A stretch of 64,000 nt of DNA from Duganella flavida (GCF_009857445.1 NZ_WWCN01000001.1:1-64000), one strand, 5' to 3'. Positions 17,477 to 26,700 are shown, numbered from the stretch's first letter. Notes: generated by a model not told the origin, from the sequence alone. Numbers and translations are program-made.

Positions 17477-18697
17477 CTACTTCCCCATCGCGTGCGAGAT
17501 GAGGCGGCGCTTCAGCACAGGTAATTTATCCAGCAAGTTTAATCCGAAATTACGAACCACGCGCAGGGGTTCGATATCGGTCTCGAACAAGCGCGCCAAA
17601 CCATCGGTGGTGAGCTGCATCAGCAGCACGTCTTCCTTGCGGGTGCGCTCGTAGCGGGCCAGCACGCGGTCGTCGCCGATGCTGCGCTGCGGCTCGCGTT
17701 CGGACAGGGTCTTAATCAATTGCGACACGTCGGCGAAGCCCAGGTTCATGCCGTGGCCAGCCAGCGGATGCACCACGTGGGCGGCATCACCAATCAGCGC
17801 CACGCGGGCGGCGGTCATTTTGTGCGGGCGCACCAGCTTCAGTGGGAAGTCGCGCACCAGCTCCGGCTGCAGCGGCGTCAGTGCGCCCAGCTTCTCGTGC
17901 GCGTAGACGGCGAGACGGTCGGCGATCTGCTGCGCCGATTCAGTGCGCAGCGTGTCGGCCAGCGCTTCCGGCGCCGACCACACCAGCGACACCTGATTGC
18001 CCGGCAGCGGCAGCAAGGCCACGATGCCTTCCGCGCCGGTGAACCACTGGAAGGCCGCGCCATGGTGCGGCAGCTCGCAGGCAAAGTTGGACACCACCGC
18101 ACACTGGTTATAGCTGCGGTAATCGAGGCCGATATCGCACTGGCCACGCACCCACGACTGCGCGCCGTCGGCACCAACCACCAGCGACGCCTTGATGCTG
18201 CCGCCGTCATCGAGATGCACGGTGGCGCTATCTTCGCCGCGCAGCAGGCCAGTGGCGCGGCCGGTCACCACTTTCACGTTCTGGGCAAAGCGCAGCGCGG
18301 CGTCCAGCGCCTGATTCAGGTTGCGGTCTTCGAGGATCCAGGTCAGCGTGTTGGTGTGGGCGCCGTAGGCATCGAAGGCCAGGCCGCCGGCACGCGGGCC
18401 GTCACCATAGACCAGCATCGCATCGACCGGCGCCACGCGCGCGTGGTCAAGCGCATCCCAGACACGCAGCGACGACAGCAACTGATTAGCCGTGTGATTC
18501 AGCGCATAAACGCGAGCGTCCCAGCCTTGATCGGCCGATGCCGGCGCGGGCGGCGGGGCCGGCGGGCCAAGCAAAGTCACACTCAGGCCGGCCTGGGCCA
18601 GGCCCAGCGCAGCAGTCTTGGCAATCGCGCCATTGCCAACTATGCAAATATCACTTTCGATCACACGCAGCGCTGCGGGAGAGGTGGGCTTATTCAT
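17477..18697 (-). CDS. UbiH/UbiF-family FAD-dependent monooxygenase
   Basis: The 406-residue flavoprotein has an N-terminal dinucleotide-binding fold (DICIVGNGAIAKTAALGLAQAG; the usual third glycine position holds Ala-Lys here), the mid motif SLVVGADGAQSWVRGQ, and the C-terminal FAD ribityl motif ALIGDAAHVVHPLAGHGMNLGFADV. Proteins of this class hydroxylate the ubiquinone ring at the inner membrane. Which ring position it acts on, hence UbiH, UbiF or UbiI, cannot be told. The gene diverges from tRNA-Phe across 77 bases that hold the tRNA promoter. Confidence 0.9.
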   Translation of the reverse strand: MNKPTSPAALRVIESDICIVGNGAIAKTAALGLAQAGLSVTLLGPPAPPPAPASADQGWDARVYALNHTANQLLSSLRVWDALDHARVAPVDAMLVYGDGPRAGGLAFDAYGAHTNTLTWILEDRNLNQALDAALRFAQNVKVVTGRATGLLRGEDSATVHLDDGGSIKASLVVGADGAQSWVRGQCDIGLDYRSYNQCAVVSNFACELPHHGAAFQWFTGAEGIVALLPLPGNQVSLVWSAPEALADTLRTESAQQIADRLAVYAHEKLGALTPLQPELVRDFPLKLVRPHKMTAARVALIGDAAHVVHPLAGHGMNLGFADVSQLIKTLSEREPQRSIGDDRVLARYERTRKEDVLLMQLTTDGLARLFETDIEPLRVVRNFGLNLLDKLPVLKRRLISHAMGK

Positions 18698-18736
18698 CCA
18701 AGCATTATAGCGTTTGTGGCAAATGGAAATTGCCCC

Positions 18737-18764
18737 TTGCGCTTTGCCAGCTGCGTGCTATAAT
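18737..18764 (+). promoter_or_regulatory. Promoter of tRNA-Phe
   Basis: TTGCGC (18737-18742) and a consensus TATAAT (18759-18764) are 16 bases apart, and the tRNA begins 11 bases after the -10 box. A GC-rich discriminator is absent (TCTGCTCCTT). Confidence 0.75.
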
Positions 18765-18774
18765 TCTGCTCCTT

Positions 18775-18850
18775 GGCCTGGTAGCTCAGTTGGTAGAGCA
18801 GAGGATTGAAAATCCTTGTGTCGGTGGTTCGATTCCGCCCCGGGCCACCA
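18775..18850 (+). tRNA. tRNA-Phe (GAA)
   Basis: The 76-base sequence folds as a full cloverleaf. Acceptor GGCCTGG pairs with CCGGGCC (one T-G wobble), D stem GCTC/GAGC, anticodon stem GAGGA/TCCTT with loop TTGAAAA giving anticodon GAA, variable GTGTC, T stem GGTGG/CCGCC with loop TTCGATT. The CCA end is encoded. Confidence 0.98.
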
Positions 18851-18860
18851 AGAATAGTAA

Positions 18861-18887
18861 AAAAGCCACCCTCGGGTGGCTTTTTTT
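18861..18887 (+). terminator. Bidirectional terminator between tRNA-Phe and a GGDEF gene
   Basis: AAAAGCCACC / GGTGGCTTTT with a 4-base loop and seven T. It ends the tRNA transcript on plus. The A-rich left arm lets it also end the minus-strand GGDEF gene whose stop is at 18892. Confidence 0.9.
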
Positions 18888-18891
18888 GTTT

Positions 18892-20103
18892 TCACACTTC
18901 CGTTCGGAGTTCTGCGCCGGACAGGCCCCGCTTGCGCAGCGCCTTGGCCGCATACATGGCTTGATCGGCGTGGCGCATCAAATCATCCATCGCCTCGCCC
19001 TGTTGCGGATACATGGCCAGGCCGATGCTGGCCGACACCGGCAACGCCACGCCGCCCAGCGCAAGCGGTGCCGCCAGCGTTTTGCGGATCTTGTCGGCCA
19101 CTCTTTGCACTTGCGGCAAACTACCCACCTCTTCCAGCAGCACCACAAATTCATCGCCGCCGAGACGGGCTACGGTGTCGGCCTCGCGTACGCAGGACTT
19201 GATGCGCTGTGCCACCGTACGCAGCAGCTGGTCGCCCACCGCATGGCCGTGCTGGTCGTTCACGGACTTGAAGTCGTCCAGGTCGATGAACAGCACCGCG
19301 CCGCCCACCTGGTCGCGGCGGCTGCGCGCCAGCGCCAGCCGCATGCGGTCCTGGAACAGACGGCGGTTCGGCAAGCCGGTCAACTCGTCATAGCGGGCCG
19401 CGTGCGCCAGGTCTGCCTGCAGGGCAAACCGCTCGATCGCGGCCGCCGCCTGGCTGGCGGCAAACTGCAGCAGCTCGTGCTCGACCGCCTGCAATCCTCC
19501 GGCCAGCTCCAGCCGCAACTGGCCGAACGCCGCGCCCGGGGTCGACATCGTCACCGCATGCCAATGGTCGGTCTCGGCCCAGCCCGCACCATCCGACAGG
19601 TAAGCCAGGCGGCCATCCGGCTCCAGCACCACCGCCAGCCGGCGCAGCGGCAGCAAGTCGCGCAGGGTGAGGTCGAAGGCACTGAACATGCTGGCCGGCG
19701 AATCAGCCTGGTGAGCAGCGGTCGACAAGGCCAGCAAGGCTGCCTGCCGCGCCTCGCTGCGCTTGCGTTCGCTGATATCGCGCGCCACGCCGATGCGCAG
19801 CTTGTCCTGCACCGACCAGAAGGCGGTCCACTGGAAATGGATGGCGGCGCCATCCTTGCGCAGGTAGCGGTTTTCAAAACCGTAGCCGGGACGGCCGCTG
19901 GCGACTTGCGCCATCTCGGTGCGGGTGCGCAGCAAATCGTCGGGGTGAATGAAGTCCTGGATCACACGCCCGATCATCTCGTCCGGCGCATAACCGAGCA
20001 CGGCGGTGCAGGCCGGATTGACGAACGCGATCTGGCCGTCTTCCCTGACGAGGAAAACGACGTCCAGCAACAGGGCAGCCAGATCCTGCAGGGTTTTCTC
20101 CAT
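18892..20103 (-). CDS. PAS sensor diguanylate cyclase
   Basis: The 403-residue cytoplasmic protein begins with a PAS domain (FLVREDGQIAFVNPACTAVLGY, residues 1-115, with a PAC tail IGVARDISERKRSEAR). A GAF-like linker (residues about 125-225) follows and then a GGDEF domain. The active site VARLGGDEFVVLLEE is canonical, and the I-site READ lies five residues ahead, so it should make cyclic-di-GMP with product inhibition. DLDDFKSVNDQHGHAVGDQLL is the substrate helix. No membrane helix is seen; the PAS ligand is unknown. It stands alone. Confidence 0.93.
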   Translation of the reverse strand: MEKTLQDLAALLLDVVFLVREDGQIAFVNPACTAVLGYAPDEMIGRVIQDFIHPDDLLRTRTEMAQVASGRPGYGFENRYLRKDGAAIHFQWTAFWSVQDKLRIGVARDISERKRSEARQAALLALSTAAHQADSPASMFSAFDLTLRDLLPLRRLAVVLEPDGRLAYLSDGAGWAETDHWHAVTMSTPGAAFGQLRLELAGGLQAVEHELLQFAASQAAAAIERFALQADLAHAARYDELTGLPNRRLFQDRMRLALARSRRDQVGGAVLFIDLDDFKSVNDQHGHAVGDQLLRTVAQRIKSCVREADTVARLGGDEFVVLLEEVGSLPQVQRVADKIRKTLAAPLALGGVALPVSASIGLAMYPQQGEAMDDLMRHADQAMYAAKALRKRGLSGAELRTEV

Positions 20104-20352
20104 GACCTAGCATACCGCAAACATTCGTTACCAACGCCCAATATACTCACTTTCAAAAAACAACAGAGCCGGAAAACCTCCTTGGGTTCGCCGTTAAGCG
20201 GCCTATACTGTTAAATTATTTGAATTTCTTTTTCATATCAGAAAGACGTTCAGATAAAGCAGGCGGTGCTGCAACGGCCCTGCCCTGCACCCCGGCCAAG
20301 GCAAGTGCCGACAAACTTGCCCTGATAAAAACAGCAAAATGAGGGAGGTAAA

Positions 20353-20871
20353 ATGCGCTATCCACGTATCGGGCGAATCGCTGCCATCGTCGCTGCCTTA
20401 GCCCTGGCGCCAGCTACCCAAGCTGGCACATTCTCGGGAAGTTTGCCGGAGTTTGACGGCTCCGGCGCCAACGGCGTTGAAACCGTTGGCACCATCATGT
20501 TTAGCATCCCATCCGGCGAAATGGCGGTCTCCGCCGTGCTGAGCGGGATGTTCGGCAATAGCACGGTCTCCAGCACTTCCATACACACAGTCTGGGCCGA
20601 CGGCGTGCTGGTTGCCAGCTGCCCCGACTCCAGCGCCTACTGCTGGACTACTGGCCCCCAAGCCTGGAGCCACACCTTTACCGGTGCGGAATTGTCCATC
20701 TTTGCCGACGGTCAGGTTGTCATCACCACCAACCAGACGGATTGCTGTGTTGTACGCGAAGGCGAAATGAGCCTGCGCGGCGTGACCGCGCCGGTGCCGG
20801 AACCAGAATCCGGCCTGATGCTGCTGGCCGGGCTAGGCCTGCTGAGCCTGCTCAAGCGCCGCCGTACCTGA
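20353..20871 (+). CDS. PEP-CTERM sorting-domain protein
   Basis: The 172-residue exported protein has a signal peptide (cleavage after TQA-G near residue 25). A low-complexity Ser/Gly-rich body follows with four Cys in a DSSAYCWTT / TNQTDCCVV arrangement. The C-terminus is a typical PEP-CTERM tail (VPEPESGLMLLAGLGLLSLL then KRRR). Such tails are cut by exosortase before surface or exopolysaccharide delivery. GGGAGG sits 4 bases before the ATG. The body has no recognisable domain. Confidence 0.9.
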   Translation: MRYPRIGRIAAIVAALALAPATQAGTFSGSLPEFDGSGANGVETVGTIMFSIPSGEMAVSAVLSGMFGNSTVSSTSIHTVWADGVLVASCPDSSAYCWTTGPQAWSHTFTGAELSIFADGQVVITTNQTDCCVVREGEMSLRGVTAPVPEPESGLMLLAGLGLLSLLKRRRT

Positions 20872-20895
20872 ACACCGTTGTTGTCGCCACTGACG

Positions 20896-20918
20896 CGCCA
20901 CCTTTGGGTGGCGTTTTT
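20896..20918 (+). terminator. Terminator after PEP-CTERM gene
   Basis: CGCCACC / GGTGGCG with a TTTG loop and five T, 25 bases after the stop at 20871. Confidence 0.85.
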
Positions 20919-20943
20919 CATGGGGGCGGAGTAGAGTCTGGAA

Positions 20944-21153
20944 ATGGCTATATTGCGTCGCTCACCACTCCTCATCCTGCTGTGCCTGGGCGCATGTGCG
21001 CCAGCGCAACGGGACGGTGTGCCGCCAGCAACGGCCAGCGCCAGCGCCTGTGTGGCCACGCCATCCACGCCGCCGGCCGCCACTAGCAAGCTGCGCCACA
21101 TCCCCGACGAAAACGCCGCCTGCCCGACTTCCCAAGGCTTGGCGCCGCGCTGA
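20944..21153 (+). CDS. Small putative lipoprotein (69 aa)
   Basis: The ORF encodes a signal peptide with lipobox CLGAC (Cys near residue 18) and then a Pro/Ala/Thr-rich tail with two further Cys and no recognisable domain. It lies between two good terminators, consistent with an independent unit. The ribosome site is weak (CTGGAA directly before the ATG). Function is unknown. Confidence 0.5.
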   Translation: MAILRRSPLLILLCLGACAPAQRDGVPPATASASACVATPSTPPAATSKLRHIPDENAACPTSQGLAPR

Positions 21154-21156
21154 CAT

Positions 21157-21188
21157 AAAAAAAGCCGCGAACACTGTCGCGGCTTTTT
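21157..21188. terminator. Bidirectional terminator
   Basis: AAAAAGCCGCGA / TCGCGGCTTTTT with a 6-base loop separates the small plus-strand lipoprotein gene from the minus-strand PEP-CTERM gene; both flanks provide T runs. Confidence 0.9.
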
Positions 21189-21204
21189 GTCCTGCGCGGA
21201 ATGC

Positions 21205-21741
21205 TCAGGCGCGGCGACGCTGCGCCACCACCGCCACCAGCGCCAGACCGGCCAGCAGCAGCAGCACGGTCGCCGGCTCCGGCACTGCCACCACCGGCGT
21301 GCCCAGCACTTGACCGCCGTAGCTGGCGCCGTCCACCAAGTAGGTGCCGACTACATACAGGCCGTAGGTACCACTATCCAGCAGCCAGGCACCGCCGCTC
21401 AGCGTGCTCTTCTGAGTGCCGTCGACGTTCTGCAGTTCAGTGAAATCACTATAGCTAAAGAGAATGAGGGCGCCGCCCAGGAAGCTGACGTCGGACGAAC
21501 TGGTCTTGAACAAGTCGGTCAGCGACACCGAAATATTCTGCGCATCCGGCACGTTAAAGTAGAAGACATCTTTAAATTCAGCGCCGGCGGCATGCGTACC
21601 GGTACTGGAATCATCGAAGGTCCAGGTGTTGCTGAACACGCCGGGGGCGCCGGGATCCTTGGGCACGTAGATATCCGCGTGGGCGGCAACGCCGCACATG
21701 GCCAGGGCAACCGTCACGATCAATTGTCGAAAGAATTTCAT
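21205..21741 (-). CDS. PEP-CTERM sorting-domain protein
   Basis: The 178-residue protein has a signal peptide (cleavage near AAHA-D at residue 22). A beta-rich body follows (GTHAAGAEFKDVFYFNV, FKTSSSDVSFLGGALILF), then the C-terminal tail VPEPATVLLLLAGLALVAVV followed by RRR. The pattern of an exported body with FxD-type strands recurs in PEP-CTERM families of Oxalobacteraceae. It is 62 bases downstream of the S53 peptidase, with a 7-bp stem hairpin (GGGCAGG / CCTGCCC, 21770-21794) between them. Confidence 0.9.
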   Translation of the reverse strand: MKFFRQLIVTVALAMCGVAAHADIYVPKDPGAPGVFSNTWTFDDSSTGTHAAGAEFKDVFYFNVPDAQNISVSLTDLFKTSSSDVSFLGGALILFSYSDFTELQNVDGTQKSTLSGGAWLLDSGTYGLYVVGTYLVDGASYGGQVLGTPVVAVPEPATVLLLLAGLALVAVVAQRRRA

Positions 21742-21803
21742 TTGCGTTCCATATCAAAGAGTTCATGGAGGGCAGGCGCACGCGGCCCCTGCCCGGTCAT
21801 TGC

Positions 21804-23684
21804 TTACTTGACGCCCAGTGCCTTGGCCAGCGCATTCACATCCAGCGAACCGAGGCCGGTGGCCGGGTTGTAGGTCGCGGTCGACTGGTAGTACTGATTG
21901 GTACCGGCCGTGATCGCCTTGAACGGCGAGCCGGCGCCATAGCCGTAAGTTTTAAAGGCGGCGTACAGCTGCGGGTTGATCGGGCCGACGCGGCCGTTCA
22001 GGCCGGAGCTGATCAGCGTCAGGATGCCGTTCAGTTGCGGCGCCACAAAACTGGTGCCGCCCGAACCGCTCGACCACGCGCCGCCAAAGTAGACCGCGTA
22101 GCCGCTGTAGGGGTCGGCGTTCAGGGACACGTCCGGCACGTTGCGGCCGGCGATATTGGCCGGGAGGTCGAGATAGTCGCCATAACCACTACCTTTGCCG
22201 AACACGGCGTTCTCGCAAATCAGCGACTGCGCGGCAGCGGTCTTCTGCACGCCGGTCACGCCTTTCTGGAACGACGGCACGTTGTACAACGAGCTGACGC
22301 CACCGCCACCGCCCGAGGCAAGGTACGAGGAGTAGTACAGGTCGGTGCCGTAGTGGGTGACGATGTAATCCTTCAGGTAGTCCCAGCCCCAGGCGCGCTC
22401 GGTTGGCACCGTCACCGGACCATACTTGTGCGGCGCGGTGTTCGGCAGCGTAGTGCCGCCAGCCGCCAGCACCAGCGGGTCGGCGGCCGGGAAGTCGACA
22501 CCCAGCAGCGTGGAGCAATGCGGGTAAGGCAGCGAGCGGTTGATATCGAAGGCGCCAGCGTCACCGGAAGCGGCAATCACCGGGATGCCCTGTACCGCAG
22601 CCTGCTGGAACACAGCGTGGAACGCCGCCAGCGTGGCGTCGTCAAAATACACTTCCGGATTGCCCCAGCTAACCGACAGCACATCAACCAGGTTCTCATC
22701 GACGGCTTGCGCAAACACGTCGATAAAACCAGCGTCGGTATTCGGCGCCAGGTACACGCGCAGATTGGCGCCAGGTGCGACACCGCCCGATTGCTGCACG
22801 TCCAGCGTGGTTTCGCCGGCGCCGTCAGAGCCAGGGCCATCAGCGGCTAGCGGCCCGCCGTCTACCAGCACATCGATGATGCGGGTCGGGCTGACCGGCA
22901 GCGCCAGTTGCGCCCAGTAGTTGTAAGCGTCCGACTGCGAATAGCCGGCCAGGGTGGCAATGCCGATGGTCTTGCCAGCGCCGGTGATGCCGCGCGCGTA
23001 CAGCGGGTTGATGTTGTATTTGGCCGCCAGGTCGGCAGTGGTGTACTGGCCCGGCACGCCGCCGATAGAGCCGGTAACCTTGGTGCCGACATCGTTGGCC
23101 AGCACGCCAGTGCGCGGGATGGCCGTCGAGCGGCGCTCAAACACCGACTTGGTGCTGATGCCGTTGACCGATTTCACCACCGACGCCAGCGCTGCTGGTA
23201 TCGCCAGCGCGGTAGCCGGTCCCTGGTAGCGCTGGCCCAGCAGCGAGTAATTGTGCACGCTGGCGCCGAAGGCGGCGCTGATCTGCGCATTGGTGCCGGT
23301 GGCGTTGATCTGCAGGTTATTGGCGAACACCTTGTTGACGGTGAAGCCCTTGGACGTCAGGTAGCTGACCACGGCGGCCACCGATTCCGGCGTCTGGCCG
23401 TAGGTGGCAGCGAACTGCTGCGGCGTGATGAATTTGCGGAAGTTGGGACTGGCCGGATCGGCCAGGCTGGCAATGAACGCATCCAGCTGGTCGCCATTGC
23501 GCACTGCCAGCGACAGCGAGATGGTCTTCACGTCGCTCGACGCCGCCACGCCCAGGTCGACAATGCGCGTATCGGCGGCAACGCGCGGTTTGGTCAGCGG
23601 GGTGCTGCCCGGCAGGGTGATGGCCTGCGCACTACCCGTCACTGCCGCCACCGCGGCACACAATATCAAAAGCTTGGTCTTCAT
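21804..23684 (-). CDS. S53 family peptidase (sedolisin / pro-kumamolisin)
   Basis: This 626-residue secreted acid-type serine-carboxyl peptidase has a signal peptide (AQA near 21), an inhibitory pro-kumamolisin domain (residues about 30-185: FRKFITPQQFAATYGQTPE is its core) and the sedolisin catalytic domain. The catalytic dyad is Glu291 and Asp295 in GAGETTLDVQQ, the oxyanion-stabilising Asp lies in AASGDAGAFD, and the nucleophile is Ser545 in SGGTSFVAP. The C-terminal region shows the Asp/Gly-rich calcium-site pattern (NPATGLGSLDVNAL). Sedolisins usually work at low pH on extracellular protein. Transcribed alone from the AT-rich gap to its right. Confidence 0.94.
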   Translation of the reverse strand: MKTKLLILCAAVAAVTGSAQAITLPGSTPLTKPRVAADTRIVDLGVAASSDVKTISLSLAVRNGDQLDAFIASLADPASPNFRKFITPQQFAATYGQTPESVAAVVSYLTSKGFTVNKVFANNLQINATGTNAQISAAFGASVHNYSLLGQRYQGPATALAIPAALASVVKSVNGISTKSVFERRSTAIPRTGVLANDVGTKVTGSIGGVPGQYTTADLAAKYNINPLYARGITGAGKTIGIATLAGYSQSDAYNYWAQLALPVSPTRIIDVLVDGGPLAADGPGSDGAGETTLDVQQSGGVAPGANLRVYLAPNTDAGFIDVFAQAVDENLVDVLSVSWGNPEVYFDDATLAAFHAVFQQAAVQGIPVIAASGDAGAFDINRSLPYPHCSTLLGVDFPAADPLVLAAGGTTLPNTAPHKYGPVTVPTERAWGWDYLKDYIVTHYGTDLYYSSYLASGGGGGVSSLYNVPSFQKGVTGVQKTAAAQSLICENAVFGKGSGYGDYLDLPANIAGRNVPDVSLNADPYSGYAVYFGGAWSSGSGGTSFVAPQLNGILTLISSGLNGRVGPINPQLYAAFKTYGYGAGSPFKAITAGTNQYYQSTATYNPATGLGSLDVNALAKALGVK

Positions 23685-24098
23685 TTGATCCCTTTTCTGG
23701 CTGGCGAGGGTGAAAAAATATTAACGAATATGGCTGTTTTTGAAACTTCACTCTAGCACCAGATTGTTAAAATTTATACGTATTTCCTTGCACATCGATA
23801 GACAGAAAACCATAGGAATTACCGTGTGTTTACGGATTTTTCTTGAAAGGAATTCATGCTGCGCTGGGTGCACAGAGCGAAAAGGCGGGATCGGGACGGG
23901 GTGGGAGCGCATCCAGAATTGTTAAATGACGCGCTAGAAGGATGTGATACAGCTGAAACAAATCAGATACAAATGTTGTATTTTTACCATTCGACACCAC
24001 CACTGGATGGCAGTGTTTTTTTGAGTTTATTAAAAATTAATTGATTATGAGCAACAACATTGTTACACTCTCGGCTCTCTTAACTTTCTAGTAACAGC
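23685..24098. other. AT-rich intergenic region between S53 and a beta-barrel gene
   Basis: This 414-base divergent promoter region holds no convincing gene. ATACAA-ATG-TTGTAT (23967-23981) is a 6-bp inverted repeat, a candidate operator. A further inverted pair TGTTAC / GTAACA frames about 24060-24095, just before the beta-barrel gene. The ORF at 23740-23925 has no ribosome site and odd composition. Very low GC compared with the flanks. Confidence 0.5.
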
Positions 24099-24671
24099 AT
24101 GAAAAAGATTGCATTCGCAGTAGCAGCATTGTTGGCCACCGTAGGCGCGGCCCAGGCACAGACCCAATCGCCAGTACGCTTCCTGGCTGGCCTCGGTATC
24201 AGCGGCGGCGGCGACAACCTAGCGACCGCCAAATACACCAACGGCAGCTCGCAGAAAATCAAGGCAGGCGGCGGCGTGTACTTCACCACCGGCGCCGACT
24301 ACCGCTTGAGCGAAGAATTCTCGGTGCAGGGCACGGTCAACTTCCACGTGGACGACACCAACGCCAACAACGGCAGCATCAAGTTCCAGCGCTTCCCGGT
24401 TGAACTGCTGGGCTACTATCACGTCGACAACAACTGGCGCGTCGGCGCCGGCGTGCGCTACACCGCCAGCCCTAAACTGACCAGCAGCGGCGCCGCCTCC
24501 GGCCTGGACGTCAAGTTCGACAACGCCGTCAGCGGCGTGCTGGAAGCGGAATACTTCTGGACGCCGAAATTCGGCATGAAGATGCGCTACGTGAATGAAA
24601 CCTTCAAGAAGTCCGGCTACCCGGACGTGAAGGCCAACCACGTCGGCATCTCCGCCAACTACTACTTCTAA
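24099..24671 (+). CDS. Outer-membrane beta-barrel protein
   Basis: The 190-residue product has a clean signal peptide (AQA-Q near 21). Alternating amphipathic strands follow, each of 8-12 residues (VRFLAGLGISGGGDN, GGGVYFTTGADYRL, WRVGAGVRYTASP, FGMKMRYVNETF), and it ends with the terminal Phe of outer-membrane proteins (VGISANYYF). This fits an 8-stranded barrel of the OmpA-like or OmpX/OmpW size class; I cannot assign it further. It is convergent with the DUF2058 gene, 13 bases apart. Confidence 0.8.
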   Translation: MKKIAFAVAALLATVGAAQAQTQSPVRFLAGLGISGGGDNLATAKYTNGSSQKIKAGGGVYFTTGADYRLSEEFSVQGTVNFHVDDTNANNGSIKFQRFPVELLGYYHVDNNWRVGAGVRYTASPKLTSSGAASGLDVKFDNAVSGVLEAEYFWTPKFGMKMRYVNETFKKSGYPDVKANHVGISANYYF

Positions 24672-24684
24672 TTTGGCGCGCTGA

Positions 24685-25221
24685 TTACCACATCAGGTCA
24701 TCAGGAATCTTGAAGTCGGCGTAAGGATCGTCTTCGTCGACTTCCGTCGTGACCTGCTTGACGCGCACCACGATACCGGCGTTGCGCTCGGCGATTTTGT
24801 CAGCGATCACACGCGGCACCAGCTCGTAGCCGCCGCCCTCGCCCACGATCACCAGACGGCCTGCCACAAGGTGCTCGCGCACGGTGGCCGTCACGTAAAT
24901 ACGTTCGATCTTGGTGCCGAAGGTGAAGTTGTAGGCGATGTCGCCGTTATTCCCCTTGCTCTGTTTATTCTGCTGCACCATCTGCGTGATCTGCGCAGCG
25001 ATGGCTTTCTGCTGCGCGGCGGCGTCACGCTCGGCGTTGGCCAGGCGCGCCTTCTCGGCGTTCAGGCGCTGTAGCTCCTGCGCGGCCAGCTTGGTTTCAT
25101 CCACTGCTTCCACGCCGGCGCGGCGGTCGTCCTTCTGCTGCTTGCTCTTGCTCTGATGGGCGACTTTCACTTTGTTCTTGTCGACCAAACCGGCTTTTAA
25201 TAACTGGTCTGCCAGTCCCAT
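24685..25221 (-). CDS. DUF2058 family protein
   Basis: The 178-residue soluble protein matches the DUF2058 (YaiL-type) pattern: a start GLADQLLKAGLVDKNKVK, a charged coiled coil (residues about 25-95, Gln/Lys/Glu/Ala-rich with AAQQKAIAAQITQMVQQ), then a globular C-terminal half beginning YNFTFGTKIERIYV. Family members have been proposed to be nucleoprotein- or polynucleotide-associated, but the function is not established. I use the ATG at 25221, 8 bases after AAGGAG; an upstream GTG at 25230 would touch the ribosome site. Confidence 0.88.
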   Translation of the reverse strand: MGLADQLLKAGLVDKNKVKVAHQSKSKQQKDDRRAGVEAVDETKLAAQELQRLNAEKARLANAERDAAAQQKAIAAQITQMVQQNKQSKGNNGDIAYNFTFGTKIERIYVTATVREHLVAGRLVIVGEGGGYELVPRVIADKIAERNAGIVVRVKQVTTEVDEDDPYADFKIPDDLMW

Positions 25222-25262
25222 GATGCTCACTCCTTATTAACGAAGGCGATAGCATACCACTC

Positions 25263-26687
25263 TTACTTCTGCTCCCAGCCGCCGCCCAGCGCCAGGAACA
25301 GCGCGATCTGGTCGGACGCCAGCGCCGCGTCGGAGGCCGCCCATGCGGCATCGGTGGCAGCCAGCGTGCGGTCGGCATCCAGCACCGACAGGAAATCGGT
25401 GCGGCCATACTGGTACAGGCGGTGCGACTGCTCGGACGCCAGCGCGCTTTCGTCGCGCGCCGTTTTCAGCGCGGCGTTGCGATCCAGTTCACGTGCATAG
25501 ACGGTCATCGCGCTTTCCACTTCCGTCAAGGCGGTCAACACCACGCCGTCGAAACGCGCCAGTGCGCCGTCGGTACCGGCTTCCGCTTGCGCGATGCGAC
25601 TGCGGGCGGCGCCGGTGTCGGGCAGCGTCCACGAGATCAGCGGACCGAGGCTCCAGCGGAAGGCGTTGCCCGCGCCGAAGTGGTCGAGTAAGCCGGTGCT
25701 GCCGACCGATGCACCGAAGCTGATGCTCGGGTACAGGTCCGCTGTCGCCACGCCGATGCGCGCGGTGGCGCCGGCCAGGGTGCGTTCAGCCTGGCGGATG
25801 TCGGGACGGCGGCGCAGCAGCGCGGCGCCATCACCAACCGGAATCTGCTTCGTGACACGCGGTGCGGCGCGGCACTGCAGCAGATTCATATTCATCTGCT
25901 GCGGCGTCTGGCCGGTCAGTGCGGCGAGGCGATAGTGCGCCACGCGATGCTGTGCTTCCAGCGTCGGCAAGGCAGCCTGCAACTGCGCCAGCTGGCTGCG
26001 GGCACGCGCGCCGTCGATGGCGGTGCCACGGCCAGCGCGGGTGCGTTCGTCGGTCAGCGCCACAAACTTCTGCTGCAGGTCCACCGCTTGCTGGGCGACG
26101 GCGATCTGGCGCACTGCGGCGCAAGCGTCGGCGTAGGCGCGCGCCGTGTCGGCGGCCACCGTCACGCGCACCACGTCCACGCCGGCTTGCGCGGCCTGCG
26201 TGTCGGCGTTGGCCGCTTCCACCGCGCGCGCGATCTTGCCGAACACGTCGGTCTGGTAGGAGACGCGCACACCCGCGTCATAGTTGAATTTATCCGGCAG
26301 CGCCTTCGGCGATCCAATCGGCACGCCCGACGAACGGCCCACGCCCGGCGCGGCGCTGACGCTGACTTCCGGCTTGCGCTCTTCTTCCACCTGATCCAGC
26401 ACGGCGCGGGTGCGCGCCAGGTTGGCGGAAGCCACGCGCAGGTCGGTGTTGGCGGCCAGCGCCTGCTCGATCAGTTTATCGAGTACCGGATCATCATACA
26501 AACGCCACCAGTGCGCAGGCAGCGGTTCCGATTTGTAGACTGATTCCTGCGCACCGAGGAAAGGCGCGGCAGCTTCCGGGCGCTTGGCCACGGCCTGCTC
26601 CGGCACGTTGTAATTGGGACCGACCGTGCTGCATGCTGCCAGTGAGGCCAGCAGCGACAGCGCAGCGATTTTCTTCATCGAGTTCAT
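25263..26687 (-). CDS. NodT-family outer-membrane efflux lipoprotein
   Basis: This is a TolC-like channel of 474 residues with a lipobox LAAC (Cys near 19, then STVGPNY, the usual NodT N-terminus). Two repeats of long helices and beta-hairpins follow, including the family segments ANTDLRVASANLARTRA, RRPDIRQAERTLAGATARIG and LYPSISFGASVGS. It would form the outer-membrane exit duct for the HlyD/FUSC pump encoded just upstream, 13 bases away. It is the last gene of the MarR-FUSC-DUF1656-HlyD-OMF operon. Confidence 0.94.
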   Translation of the reverse strand: MNSMKKIAALSLLASLAACSTVGPNYNVPEQAVAKRPEAAAPFLGAQESVYKSEPLPAHWWRLYDDPVLDKLIEQALAANTDLRVASANLARTRAVLDQVEEERKPEVSVSAAPGVGRSSGVPIGSPKALPDKFNYDAGVRVSYQTDVFGKIARAVEAANADTQAAQAGVDVVRVTVAADTARAYADACAAVRQIAVAQQAVDLQQKFVALTDERTRAGRGTAIDGARARSQLAQLQAALPTLEAQHRVAHYRLAALTGQTPQQMNMNLLQCRAAPRVTKQIPVGDGAALLRRRPDIRQAERTLAGATARIGVATADLYPSISFGASVGSTGLLDHFGAGNAFRWSLGPLISWTLPDTGAARSRIAQAEAGTDGALARFDGVVLTALTEVESAMTVYARELDRNAALKTARDESALASEQSHRLYQYGRTDFLSVLDADRTLAATDAAWAASDAALASDQIALFLALGGGWEQK

Positions 26688-26700
26688 GGCATCCTCCGCA

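Noticed and set aside
18538..20214. 558-codon plus frame running through tRNA-Phe and the PAS-GGDEF gene
   Set aside because: It reads straight through a tRNA and a terminator, and lies antisense to canonical PAS and GGDEF motifs.
23740..23925. 61-codon plus frame between S53 and the beta-barrel gene
   Set aside because: No ribosome site, mixed Cys/Arg composition, and it sits in a divergent promoter region.
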